This document shows positions 57,524 through 64,000 of a DNA stretch of 64,000 bases, piece by piece. Below the pieces are notes generated by a model. That model searched no databases. It saw only the letters and a program-made list of their open reading frames with translations, and had not been told where the DNA came from. The stretch comes from Candidatus Paracaedibacter symbiosus (GTDB lineage Bacteria > Pseudomonadota > Alphaproteobacteria > Paracaedibacterales > Paracaedibacteraceae), in NCBI RefSeq assembly GCF_000757605.1, contig NZ_JQAK01000001.1, positions 1,452,627-1,516,626 of the forward strand. Direction: 5' to 3'. A program made the position numbers and the translations under genes. How positions within the stretch are numbered: position 1 is the stretch's first letter; the number at the start of each line of letters is the position of its first letter.

Positions 57524-58027
57524 TTAGAAAAAAAGGACTAAAATGGTAAGTGCTGCTGCCGGTATCGCTGCAATTATATCATCAACCATTATCCCTAAGC
57601 CAGAAGTTCTAGGAGAACTTGCCAGCCTTATTTCCACCCACCCAATGGGAAAGGGTTTCCAAATATCAAAGAGACGAAACATAAGAAATCCGAGAGCTAT
57701 TGCCCCTGAAGAAAGCTCACTCTTAACTAGCTGTACGAGACAGTAAGTGAATAGCAGCCCCGCAATTTCGTCAATGACGATATAGCTTGGGTCTGTGTCT
57801 TCCGGTGAGTCAAGCAGCAGCTTATTCGACAGCCCCCATCCTAGCAAAAAACTAATGACTGTGGCAATTAGCATTCCTTGCCAACCAAACGGTGCTAAAA
57901 GCCAGGCAAACGGGATAGCAACCAAACTTCCCCACGTGCCGGGCATATAAGGGAGATGGCCAGTGCCAAAACCTGAGGCTAGAAATCTTATCACTCGAAG
58001 TGACTTCCTAAGATTATTTCTCTTCAT
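57524..58027 (-). CDS. pgpA: Phosphatidylglycerophosphatase A
   Basis: A 167-residue membrane phosphatase that makes phosphatidylglycerol. The N-terminal GFGTGHLPYMPGTWGSLVAI motif, the DPSYIVIDEIAGLLFTY segment with the metal-binding Asp/Glu, and MFRLFDIWKPFPIGWVE (partly split) are diagnostic of PgpA. ATG 58027 gives the usual start; a longer frame back to 58165 only reads across the upstream gene, which it overlaps by 14 bases. Co-transcription with the NodT-type gene is likely. Confidence 0.93.
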   Translation of the reverse strand: MKRNNLRKSLRVIRFLASGFGTGHLPYMPGTWGSLVAIPFAWLLAPFGWQGMLIATVISFLLGWGLSNKLLLDSPEDTDPSYIVIDEIAGLLFTYCLVQLVKSELSSGAIALGFLMFRLFDIWKPFPIGWVEIRLASSPRTSGLGIMVDDIIAAIPAAALTILVLFF

Positions 58028-59483
58028 TTGCTTTTTCGACGCTTTTTTCAACAATGATTTGCCAACCACCCCCAACCGCTTTATTGAGCCGAATGAGATT
58101 TCCGGCTTGAGTCGCCCGTGATTCAGCAAGTTGTTCTTGCAAGGCAAAGAGGTTGCGCTCCACATCCAATACTTCCAACAAGGAAGTTAATCCCTGGACA
58201 TAACGCTTGTGCGAGATATCGACAGCTTGTTTGGTATCAGTGACGGCCCCATTCAAAGAGTGGGTTCGCTGTTGTTCTTGGTCAAAGTCTTTGAGTGCTG
58301 TTTCAATTTCCGACAGCGCTTTTAAGATCGTTTGTTCATAGATGTAGAGTGCTTGCTTGCCTTCTGATTTGGCTGACTCAATGGCGTTTTGAATTTTACC
58401 AAAGGTGAAGAGAGGCATCGAGACAGCGCCTGCTCCATACCAAGCACGGTTTTCCCCAGAAAATAACCGGGAGGTATCTGATGAACTTACACCAAATCCT
58501 AAGGATCCGGCAGACAAAGCACCAAAGAACCCAGTCAACGAGATATGCGGATACATATTAGCGATCGCAACGCCTTCCATTGCTGTGGCGGCGGCGAGTT
58601 GGCGTTCGGCAGCCTCTACATCGGGCCGTTGGCGAATCACCGCAACCGGGGACTGTAAGGCAAACTTAAGCGGCGCGACAGGCACACTATTTTTTGGACT
58701 TAAAGTGGTGGTTAATGCGCCTGGTCGCAAGCCTAGCAAGACTTCTACTCGATACTGAGCTGCTGCTTTAGCGGCAGCGTATCTGGGTCGTTGTGCCCGT
58801 GTTGTCTTTAACTGTGAATCGGCACGTAAGAAATCAAAACGCGCTGCTTGACCTGCGGAAAATTGTTTCTTTATTAAGTTAACAGTTTGTTGCTGAGTAC
58901 TCACATTTTCTTCCGTAATGTGCAGCAATTCTTCGTTCAAGCGATAATCAATATAGTTGCGGGCAACCTCCGCCACAATGGATACTTGAACCGCTTTTAG
59001 ATTGGCGAGCGTAGCCTCAGAAAGAGCTTCTTGTGCCTCCAACTTGCGGCGATTTTTACCAAACAAATCGATTTCCCACGACATATCGAAGTGAGCTTGA
59101 GATGCTGAAAACGGTGTTGTTACCGGAAAGGCAGTAACAGTGTTGCGTTCACGCTCAACCTGGCTTGAAACTGCGAGCTGGGGGAACAGATCACCAAATG
59201 CTACCCCCGATTCTGCGCGGGATTGACGCAACCGTTCAATGGCAATCTTAATATCATGATTCTGCTGATAAGCTTGACCCACTAAGTCGCTTAAGAGGGG
59301 GTCATTAAAACAATGCCACCACGTATGATCAGCGGTCGCTGTTGTTGTTTCTGCCTTATTTGCCTCCCCGTTTATCCAGGCACTGGGACCTGTTTCTGAC
59401 GGGCGTTCATAATCAGGACCCACGGTACAAGATGACAGCAATAGAGCCAATGGAAAAAAAACGATGGCACGAGAATTTAGCAT
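58014..59483 (-). CDS. NodT-family outer-membrane efflux lipoprotein
   Basis: A 489-residue TolC-like channel. The lipobox LLLSSC places the lipidated Cys at residue 19, followed by TVGPDYERP, the classic NodT/OprM start. Two repeats of the outer-membrane efflux domain cover about residues 65-260 and 280-475, with long coiled-coil helices. It would connect to EmrA/EmrB (60386-62985), which are divergently transcribed beyond tetR. Confidence 0.93.
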   Translation of the reverse strand: MLNSRAIVFFPLALLLSSCTVGPDYERPSETGPSAWINGEANKAETTTATADHTWWHCFNDPLLSDLVGQAYQQNHDIKIAIERLRQSRAESGVAFGDLFPQLAVSSQVERERNTVTAFPVTTPFSASQAHFDMSWEIDLFGKNRRKLEAQEALSEATLANLKAVQVSIVAEVARNYIDYRLNEELLHITEENVSTQQQTVNLIKKQFSAGQAARFDFLRADSQLKTTRAQRPRYAAAKAAAQYRVEVLLGLRPGALTTTLSPKNSVPVAPLKFALQSPVAVIRQRPDVEAAERQLAAATAMEGVAIANMYPHISLTGFFGALSAGSLGFGVSSSDTSRLFSGENRAWYGAGAVSMPLFTFGKIQNAIESAKSEGKQALYIYEQTILKALSEIETALKDFDQEQQRTHSLNGAVTDTKQAVDISHKRYVQGLTSLLEVLDVERNLFALQEQLAESRATQAGNLIRLNKAVGGGWQIIVEKSVEKANEEK

Positions 59484-59531
59484 TTTAGACTCATCATGAT
59501 TGGAGAGATAAATTTATAACATCGAGAGAAT

Positions 59532-60173
59532 TCATGTTTTTACCCCTGAGGGGGACACATGACCTTGAATAAAAACATGAATAGCTGCATCAATCAGTTC
59601 TTCTTGCTCTTGCTTTGTTTGTGGTGAGTGTATTCCTAACAATAGTTTCGTAAAACATTCGCCTTTTAACATGTTCAAAAACATCACCGCGGATTGGCGA
59701 GGGTTAGCAAATGTAAGGCTGCCCTGGGCGGCTACGCTTTCTAAATATTTTGCCAATGATTCTATAATCATTTTCACCGATGAATAAAATACCTCAGCTA
59801 ATTCAGGGAATTGTTTATTTTCGGCGATGATGAGGCCATGAATACAAACGGATTCTTGCGATTGGGTGAGCTCATTAAATTGGCGGGCGATTTTCTGTAA
59901 GCCCTTGTGTAAATCTACTTCTGTATCCACCGCCCTATCAATGGTTTGGGCGAGTTGGCCGCATCGATTTAAAATCATTTCGGCAAAGAGCTGTTTTTTA
60001 TCTTTAAAGTAAGAATAAAGAGTCGCTTTGGACACGGGGGCGGCTGCTGCAATTTCTTCCATACTGGCAATACTATAGCCTTTTTCTGAAAAAACGCGGG
60101 TGGCCGCATTTAATATTGACTCATATTTTCGAGATATCTTAGGACGTATCGACATTTGGTGATAGGAGTCCAT
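59532..60173 (-). CDS. TetR/AcrR-family repressor
   Basis: A 213-residue regulator. The HTH spans about residues 20-65 (ILNAATRVFSEKGYSIASME then APVSKATLYSYFKDKKQLFA), and the rest is a helical ligand-binding domain close to the AcrR C-terminal type. ATG 60173 has AAGGG upstream. The frame continues to 60314, but that extension reads through a diverged repeat and is not conserved-looking. It faces emrA across a perfect palindrome and is likely its repressor, and possibly of the NodT gene as well. Confidence 0.93.
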   Translation of the reverse strand: MDSYHQMSIRPKISRKYESILNAATRVFSEKGYSIASMEEIAAAAPVSKATLYSYFKDKKQLFAEMILNRCGQLAQTIDRAVDTEVDLHKGLQKIARQFNELTQSQESVCIHGLIIAENKQFPELAEVFYSSVKMIIESLAKYLESVAAQGSLTFANPRQSAVMFLNMLKGECFTKLLLGIHSPQTKQEQEELIDAAIHVFIQGHVSPSGVKT

Positions 60174-60184
60174 TGTGACCCTTT

Positions 60185-60295
60185 TTTCCTGCAAATTTTT
60201 TTTAGTTTTTTGAAGGAAAGGAACGCATCTGGCAAAAGTTGGAAAGATTCTCAGATAAAAATCTCTCAAAATCATCCCCATCCCCAAACGCCGAT
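60185..60295. repeat. Diverged family A repeat upstream of tetR
   Basis: TGCAAATTTTTTTTAG (60190 on), then GATTCTCAGATAAAAATC and TCTCAAAATCATC, line up with the core of A1 (TGCAAATTTTTCCAAA..CATTTTCAGCTAAGAATATCTCAAAATCATC). The terminal repeats are no longer recognisable. Confidence 0.6.
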
Positions 60296-60322
60296 ACGTC
60301 CTAACCTCATTCATTAAACTTA

Positions 60323-60385
60323 TTGACTAATTGTTAACTTTAAGACTAAGTTAAACTAAACAGTTTAGTTTATCAAGTAAACAAA
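60323..60385 (+). promoter_or_regulatory. emrA/tetR intergenic promoter region with TetR operator
   Basis: A perfect 21-bp palindrome occupies 60352-60372: arms TAAACTAAAC and GTTTAGTTTA around a central A. A second AAGTTAAAC half-site precedes it. TTGACT at 60323-60328 is a plausible -35 box, with only a weak -10 (TAAGTT, 60347-60352) overlapping the palindrome. Position and symmetry fit a TetR operator that would block both promoters. Confidence 0.75.
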
Positions 60386-61408
60386 ATGCCACTTTCGCAC
60401 GAAATTAAAAAACGACTCGTTCTGATTGTGCTAGGGGTAATTACCCTTGGTCTCCTCTATTGGTTTTTCTTTATCCGAGGTATGGAAAGCACCGATGACG
60501 CGTATCTTAAGGGGAATATGACCATCATTAGCCCAAAAGTAGCAGGCTATGTGACAGATGTTTTGATTGAAGATAACCAACATGTCAAAAAGGGTGATGT
60601 CATTGCTAAAATCGACCAGCGTGATTTTAAGGCTCAACTGGATGGGGCACAGGCTGAAGCCGAATCGTTAAAGGCACGTCTGACAACCTTGGAAAATCAA
60701 CATCTTGCGCAAGAAGAAACGATTAAAGAGGCTCAAGCTGGTGTCAATGCCGCGAAAGCAACGCTTGTTCGGGCCGAAAAAGAATTTAAGCGTACAACAT
60801 CCTTAATTAAAGATGGTGCGATTTCTGAGCAATTGAACGACCAGGCGGTTTCTGATCATAAGAATGCTGTGGCGTCGGTTCAAAGAAGCCAAGCTATATA
60901 TGAGGCGGCGACCATTCAACTCAAAGTTATCACTGCACAAATGAGTGAAGCTAAGGCTCAATCTAAAAAGGCTGAAGCGGCGATTGATCTGGCTCAAATT
61001 GATTTGCAAAATACAATAATCGTGGCGCCCAAAGATGGGCTTATTGGTAATCGTGGCGTCCAGGTGGGACAATTAGCGCGCCCAGGTTTATCATTAGTTT
61101 ATCTTATTCCAGATAATGAAATTTGGGTGGAAGCAAACTTCAAAGAAACCCAAATTGGCAACATGAAACCAGGACAAAAAGTAAAAATTACCATTGATAG
61201 TTTTTCGGGAGTAACATTCCAAGGAAAAGTAGATAGTTTGGCGCCGGCGAGTGGCTCTGAATTCAGTATTCTACCCCCCGAAAATGCCACAGGGAACTTC
61301 ACGAAAATTGTTCGCCGTATTCCAGTTAAAATTTGTTTTCAGGAAGGGACGGATCTGTCCATTTTGAAACCAGGAATGTCAAGCATTGTTCATGTAAGAA
61401 CGAGTTAA
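60386..61408 (+). CDS. emrA: EmrA-type membrane fusion protein
   Basis: A 340-residue HlyD-family adaptor of a tripartite drug pump. It has one N-terminal membrane helix (about residues 10-30), the MESTDDAYLKGNMTIISPKV lipoyl-like start, a coiled-coil hairpin (about 90-200), then IVAPKDGLIGNRGVQVGQLA and a beta-barrel with VEANFKETQIGNMKPGQKV. It would link EmrB in the inner membrane to the NodT-type channel. emrB follows after three bases. Confidence 0.94.
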   Translation: MPLSHEIKKRLVLIVLGVITLGLLYWFFFIRGMESTDDAYLKGNMTIISPKVAGYVTDVLIEDNQHVKKGDVIAKIDQRDFKAQLDGAQAEAESLKARLTTLENQHLAQEETIKEAQAGVNAAKATLVRAEKEFKRTTSLIKDGAISEQLNDQAVSDHKNAVASVQRSQAIYEAATIQLKVITAQMSEAKAQSKKAEAAIDLAQIDLQNTIIVAPKDGLIGNRGVQVGQLARPGLSLVYLIPDNEIWVEANFKETQIGNMKPGQKVKITIDSFSGVTFQGKVDSLAPASGSEFSILPPENATGNFTKIVRRIPVKICFQEGTDLSILKPGMSSIVHVRTS

Positions 61409-61411
61409 CCC

Positions 61412-62985
61412 ATGGCAAGTGCACCTACAGCAACGCACGACATTCCTGAGCCCACCACCAAACAATGGATCGGCTTTGTCGGGATGGTTTTTGGGATGTT
61501 TATGGCGGTCCTTGATATTCAAATCGTGGCCAGCTCCATCGCTGAAATCCAGGCGGGTATTTCCGCTACCTCCGATCAAATCACTTGGGTACAAACAGCC
61601 TATCTCATTGCCGAAGTAATTGTTATTCCGCTCACAGGTTGGTTGGTACAGATCTTCTCTACTCGCTATCTATTTGCTGGCTGTTGCTTTATGTTTACGG
61701 TTATGAGTGTGGCCACTGCATGTTCGTGGAGTATTGGCTCAATCATTGTTTTCCGCGCTTTACAAGGTTTTTTTGGCGGCATTCTGATCCCGACAGTCTT
61801 TAGTATTATTTACACAACCTTTCCCAAACGCCTCCAGGCGAGCTTAACAATTATTGTTGGCAGCGTTGTTACCATTGCGCCGACCACTGGCCCTATTTTG
61901 GGAGGATATTTGACGGACCAATTCTCTTGGCATTACCTCTTCTTAATCAATGTTATTCCTGGGATTGCTGTTTCTTTAGTCACGTGGTATTTTGTGGACG
62001 TGGACAAGCCTAACCTCAACCTTTTAAAAAAATAGATATACCCGGGATTTTGTTGATTGCCGTTAGCCTTGGTTGCTTGCAATATATTCTTGAAGAGGGC
62101 GTGCGCGATGGGTGGTTTGATAGCGCAGAAATTATCTTTTTCACTATTGTTTCAGCCAGCAGTGGTATTTTATTGATTTATCGCGAACTCACTATTCAAA
62201 ACCCGGTCATTGATTTTTATGCCTTCAAAAATTTTAACTTTGCGGTTGGCTGTATATTTAGTTTTATTATTGGTCTTGGTCTTTATGTCATGGTTTATTT
62301 GTTGCCGCTACAGCTGGGTGTTGTGCGAGGATTAAATAGTCTCCAGATAGGAATGTACGTCACAATAACGGGTATTTTTCAGTTTTTCTCCGCCCCTATA
62401 GCTGGCTTTTTATCCAAAAAGATGGATTTGCGAATAATGCTCGGGATGGGCTTTTTCATGTTTGGAATGTCAGCATTGCTGAATTCGGCGCAAACCTCTG
62501 ATTCTGCTTTTTGGGAGTTTTTCCTGCCTCAGGCTTTACGGGGTCTCTCCTTAATGTTGTGTTTCTTGCCCATCAATTCAATTGCCCTTGGGACGTTGCC
62601 TGTCAGCGCTATTAAAAATGCCAGTGGTATTTATAACCTCATGCGTAACCTTGGCGGTGCGATTGGCTTAGCTGTCTTTAATACTTTTTGGATTAACTGG
62701 ACTAAAGAAAGTTATGGTATTTTGCGGCAAAATGTCACTGCCACCAGTGAGAAAGCTCTTCAAGTTTATGAAGGGTTTAGTGCCAAGCTTGGAGATATCG
62801 GTTCTGTACCAGATAATGATCTGGGAGCGGTGAAGCTCATCTATCAAATGGCTCAACGAGAAGCCACAGTTATTGCTTTTAACAACCTTTATTTGTTATT
62901 GGCGATTATTTTCTTTTTAATGATTTTGGCTATGCCTTTTTTAAAAAAGGTTAATGTTGATCAATCCCCTACTGAGGCTCATTAA
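61412..62985 (+). pseudogene. emrB: EmrB-type DHA2 drug:H+ antiporter, single-base frameshift
   Basis: Two adjoining frames make a 524-residue, 14-helix MFS protein. The first, from ATG 61412, shows MFMAVLDIQIVASSIAEIQA and the motif-C helix (VVTIAPTTGPILGGYLTDQ), and stops at LNLLKK followed by TAG in A7 (62026-62032). With eight A the frame reads KIDIPGILLIAVSLGCLQYI and continues as in EmrB to 62985. The downstream part has no good start of its own. Apart from this base the gene is complete, so function could be restored by slippage or the base may be an error. It overlaps the convergent rimI by four bases. Confidence 0.9.
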
Positions 62986-63431
62986 ATCTTTTTAAATCGC
63001 ATCACATTGGCATCGGTGGTTGTTCCATCTGTATGTTGATAGTAATTTTTCCGAGAGCCAACGGTTTTAAATCCTAATTTTTTGTAAAGGTGGATGGCCG
63101 CTAAATTCGTACGGTCCACCTCCAAAAAGATGGTATGAACACTGGATGGGCATTCCTGTAAAAAATGCGTCAGAAGTTGTTTGCCCGCTGATTGACGCCG
63201 CCGCTCTGGTAAAACCGCAAAGGTTAAGATTTCTGCATCGGGGGGTATAAAGCTTCCCAGAATAAAACCAATGGGTTGGTCTTGCCATACAGCCAACCAT
63301 CCGCCATAACAAGGGTTTTGGAGGAGTGTTAGAAACTCCGCTTCATTCCATAAATTTTCCACACTCTTTTTGTGAATGGCAGCCAATAGCGGCGCATCAG
63401 AGTAGTTGAGTGCGCGGAGAGATAATAGCAT
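62982..63431 (-). CDS. rimI: Ribosomal-protein-alanine N-acetyltransferase RimI-like
   Basis: A 149-residue GNAT acetyltransferase. The acetyl-CoA loop V-x-x-x-x-[RQ]-R-[RQ]-x-[GS] is seen in FAVLPERRRQSAGKQLLTHF, and the C-terminal LEVDRTNLAAIHLYKKLGFK then RKNYY is the RimI signature. It acetylates the N-terminal alanine of S18. Pairing with tsaB upstream, as here, is common in bacteria; the stop of tsaB is directly before its start. Confidence 0.9.
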   Translation of the reverse strand: MLLSLRALNYSDAPLLAAIHKKSVENLWNEAEFLTLLQNPCYGGWLAVWQDQPIGFILGSFIPPDAEILTFAVLPERRRQSAGKQLLTHFLQECPSSVHTIFLEVDRTNLAAIHLYKKLGFKTVGSRKNYYQHTDGTTTDANVMRFKKI

Positions 63432-64000
63432 TCAAGTAAACCGTTTTTGCTTTTTAAACTCAGGATTGCGAATGTAAAAGGGAACTACCTTTTGATACCG
63501 GTCTCCTCTCTCGCCCGCTGCTTGATGTTGGCAAAATTGGATGAGTAAGGCGGCCACAGATTCTTGTGGTACATACAGATCTGGCAGCTCCGAAACAGCC
63601 TTATTGCTTACCAATAAGATGTCCTTGCTGAAGTTTTGAATTTCGGCAAGAGTCAGCATTTGGGCCTCATCGCAAGGGGCCAGCTGGGTCGTAAATGTCT
63701 GACAAAAGTAATCGCCACGTTTGCTGTCAACAATACTTAAGATTTTAGCTGATGGATTTTTTTTGTCAATTGCAGCAAAGGCCAGGAGCTCCAACAATGT
63801 TGGCACTACTGGATGATAGTGGCCGGCAATCAACAATCCTTGGACGGTGGCAAGACCAATCCGGATCCCTGTAAAGGAACCTGGCCCAGAAATTGTCGCG
63901 AGAAAATTTACGTCTTTGAAGCTCAAGTTTTGTGTCAACAATAATGATTGTAAGCTGGGCACCAAAATGGAGGATTGCAACTGACTGCCCCCCCTTGGTA
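63432..64000 (-). CDS. tsaB: tRNA threonylcarbamoyladenosine biosynthesis protein TsaB, 5' end outside window
   Basis: About 189 residues are visible and the frame is open to the window edge, so roughly the first 30 residues are missing. LATISGPGSFTGIRIGLATV is the family motif of TsaB (YeaZ), and VDSKRGDYFCQTF follows as usual. TsaB scaffolds TsaD and TsaE in making t6A37 of tRNAs. An in-frame TTG at 63980 is not the true start, because sensible sequence (RGGSQLQSSILVPSLQSLL) continues upstream of it. Confidence 0.92.
   Translation of the reverse strand, partial: PRGGSQLQSSILVPSLQSLLLTQNLSFKDVNFLATISGPGSFTGIRIGLATVQGLLIAGHYHPVVPTLLELLAFAAIDKKNPSAKILSIVDSKRGDYFCQTFTTQLAPCDEAQMLTLAEIQNFSKDILLVSNKAVSELPDLYVPQESVAALLIQFCQHQAAGERGDRYQKVVPFYIRNPEFKKQKRFT

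Overview
The window looks like chromosome of an intracellular or host-associated alphaproteobacterium, most plausibly a protist-endosymbiont lineage such as Holosporales/Paracaedibacter. That placement is an inference from gene content, not a search. It rests on the alphaproteobacterial form of SerC, a dusB-ntrC remnant-ntrY-ntrX-trkA cluster, a twin-TM/adenosyltransferase-etfB-etfA-hbd cluster, xseB-ispA, the mreBCD-mrdA-rodA cell-shape operon, moderate-to-low GC, many decaying genes and many small dispersed repeats. I saw no tRNA, rRNA, CRISPR array, intact transposase or prophage.

Layout. 1-3960 (-): one uninterrupted frame for a very large protein with an N-terminal hydrophobic segment, a duplicated 53-residue block and two heptaproline runs; its 3' end lies outside the window. 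4174-8000: DsbA-like oxidoreductase and valS. 8026-12357 (+): dxs, YggT, folD, serC. 12364-15079 (-): mutY, an orphan ABC substrate-binding protein and a twice-frameshifted periplasmic glutaredoxin. 15126-16167 (+): comF, grxC. 16225-21545: beta-lactamase-fold hydrolase, an Asn/Gln-rich hypothetical protein, CBS protein, rnhB and a CPA2 antiporter. 21710-23033 (+): isolated flagellar export genes fliO and fliP behind a coiled-coil protein. 23501-33116 (+): mreB, mreC, mreD, mrdA, rodA, truB, rpsO, pnp. 33498-38300: FMN-reductase-like protein, DASS transporter, hslO, trkH. 38456-46444 (+): dgkA remnant, Bax-inhibitor-like protein, frameshifted dusB, NtrC reduced to its DNA-binding domain, ntrY, ntrX, trkA. 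46639-49347 (-): two tandem MFS transporters, one frameshifted. 49827-54719 (+): twin-TM protein, cobalamin adenosyltransferase, etfB, etfA, frameshifted hbd, xseB, ispA and a broken hydrolase. 54791-60173 (-): Lrp regulator, ettA, pgpA, NodT-type outer-membrane factor, TetR regulator. 60386-62985 (+): emrA and frameshifted emrB. 62982-64000 (-): rimI and a 5'-truncated tsaB.

How the genes fit together. MreBCD/PBP2/RodA form the elongasome. TrkH and TrkA, encoded on either side of the dus-ntr cluster, make one potassium uptake system. EtfAB and the 3-hydroxyacyl-CoA dehydrogenase belong to acyl-CoA metabolism. EmrA, EmrB and the NodT protein would form a tripartite pump; a perfect 21-bp palindrome between tetR and emrA is its likely operator. 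Dxs and IspA both feed isoprenoid synthesis.

Two window-wide patterns stand out. First, a non-coding element of about 165-180 bp with 16-bp terminal inverted repeats bounded by TA occurs in at least three well-preserved copies, plus diverged copies and solo ends (a MITE-like family). Second, six single-base frameshifts break five otherwise well-preserved genes, and five of the six lie in runs of six or seven A/T. The most novel-looking locus is the giant proline-rich protein at the left edge, a candidate host-interaction factor.
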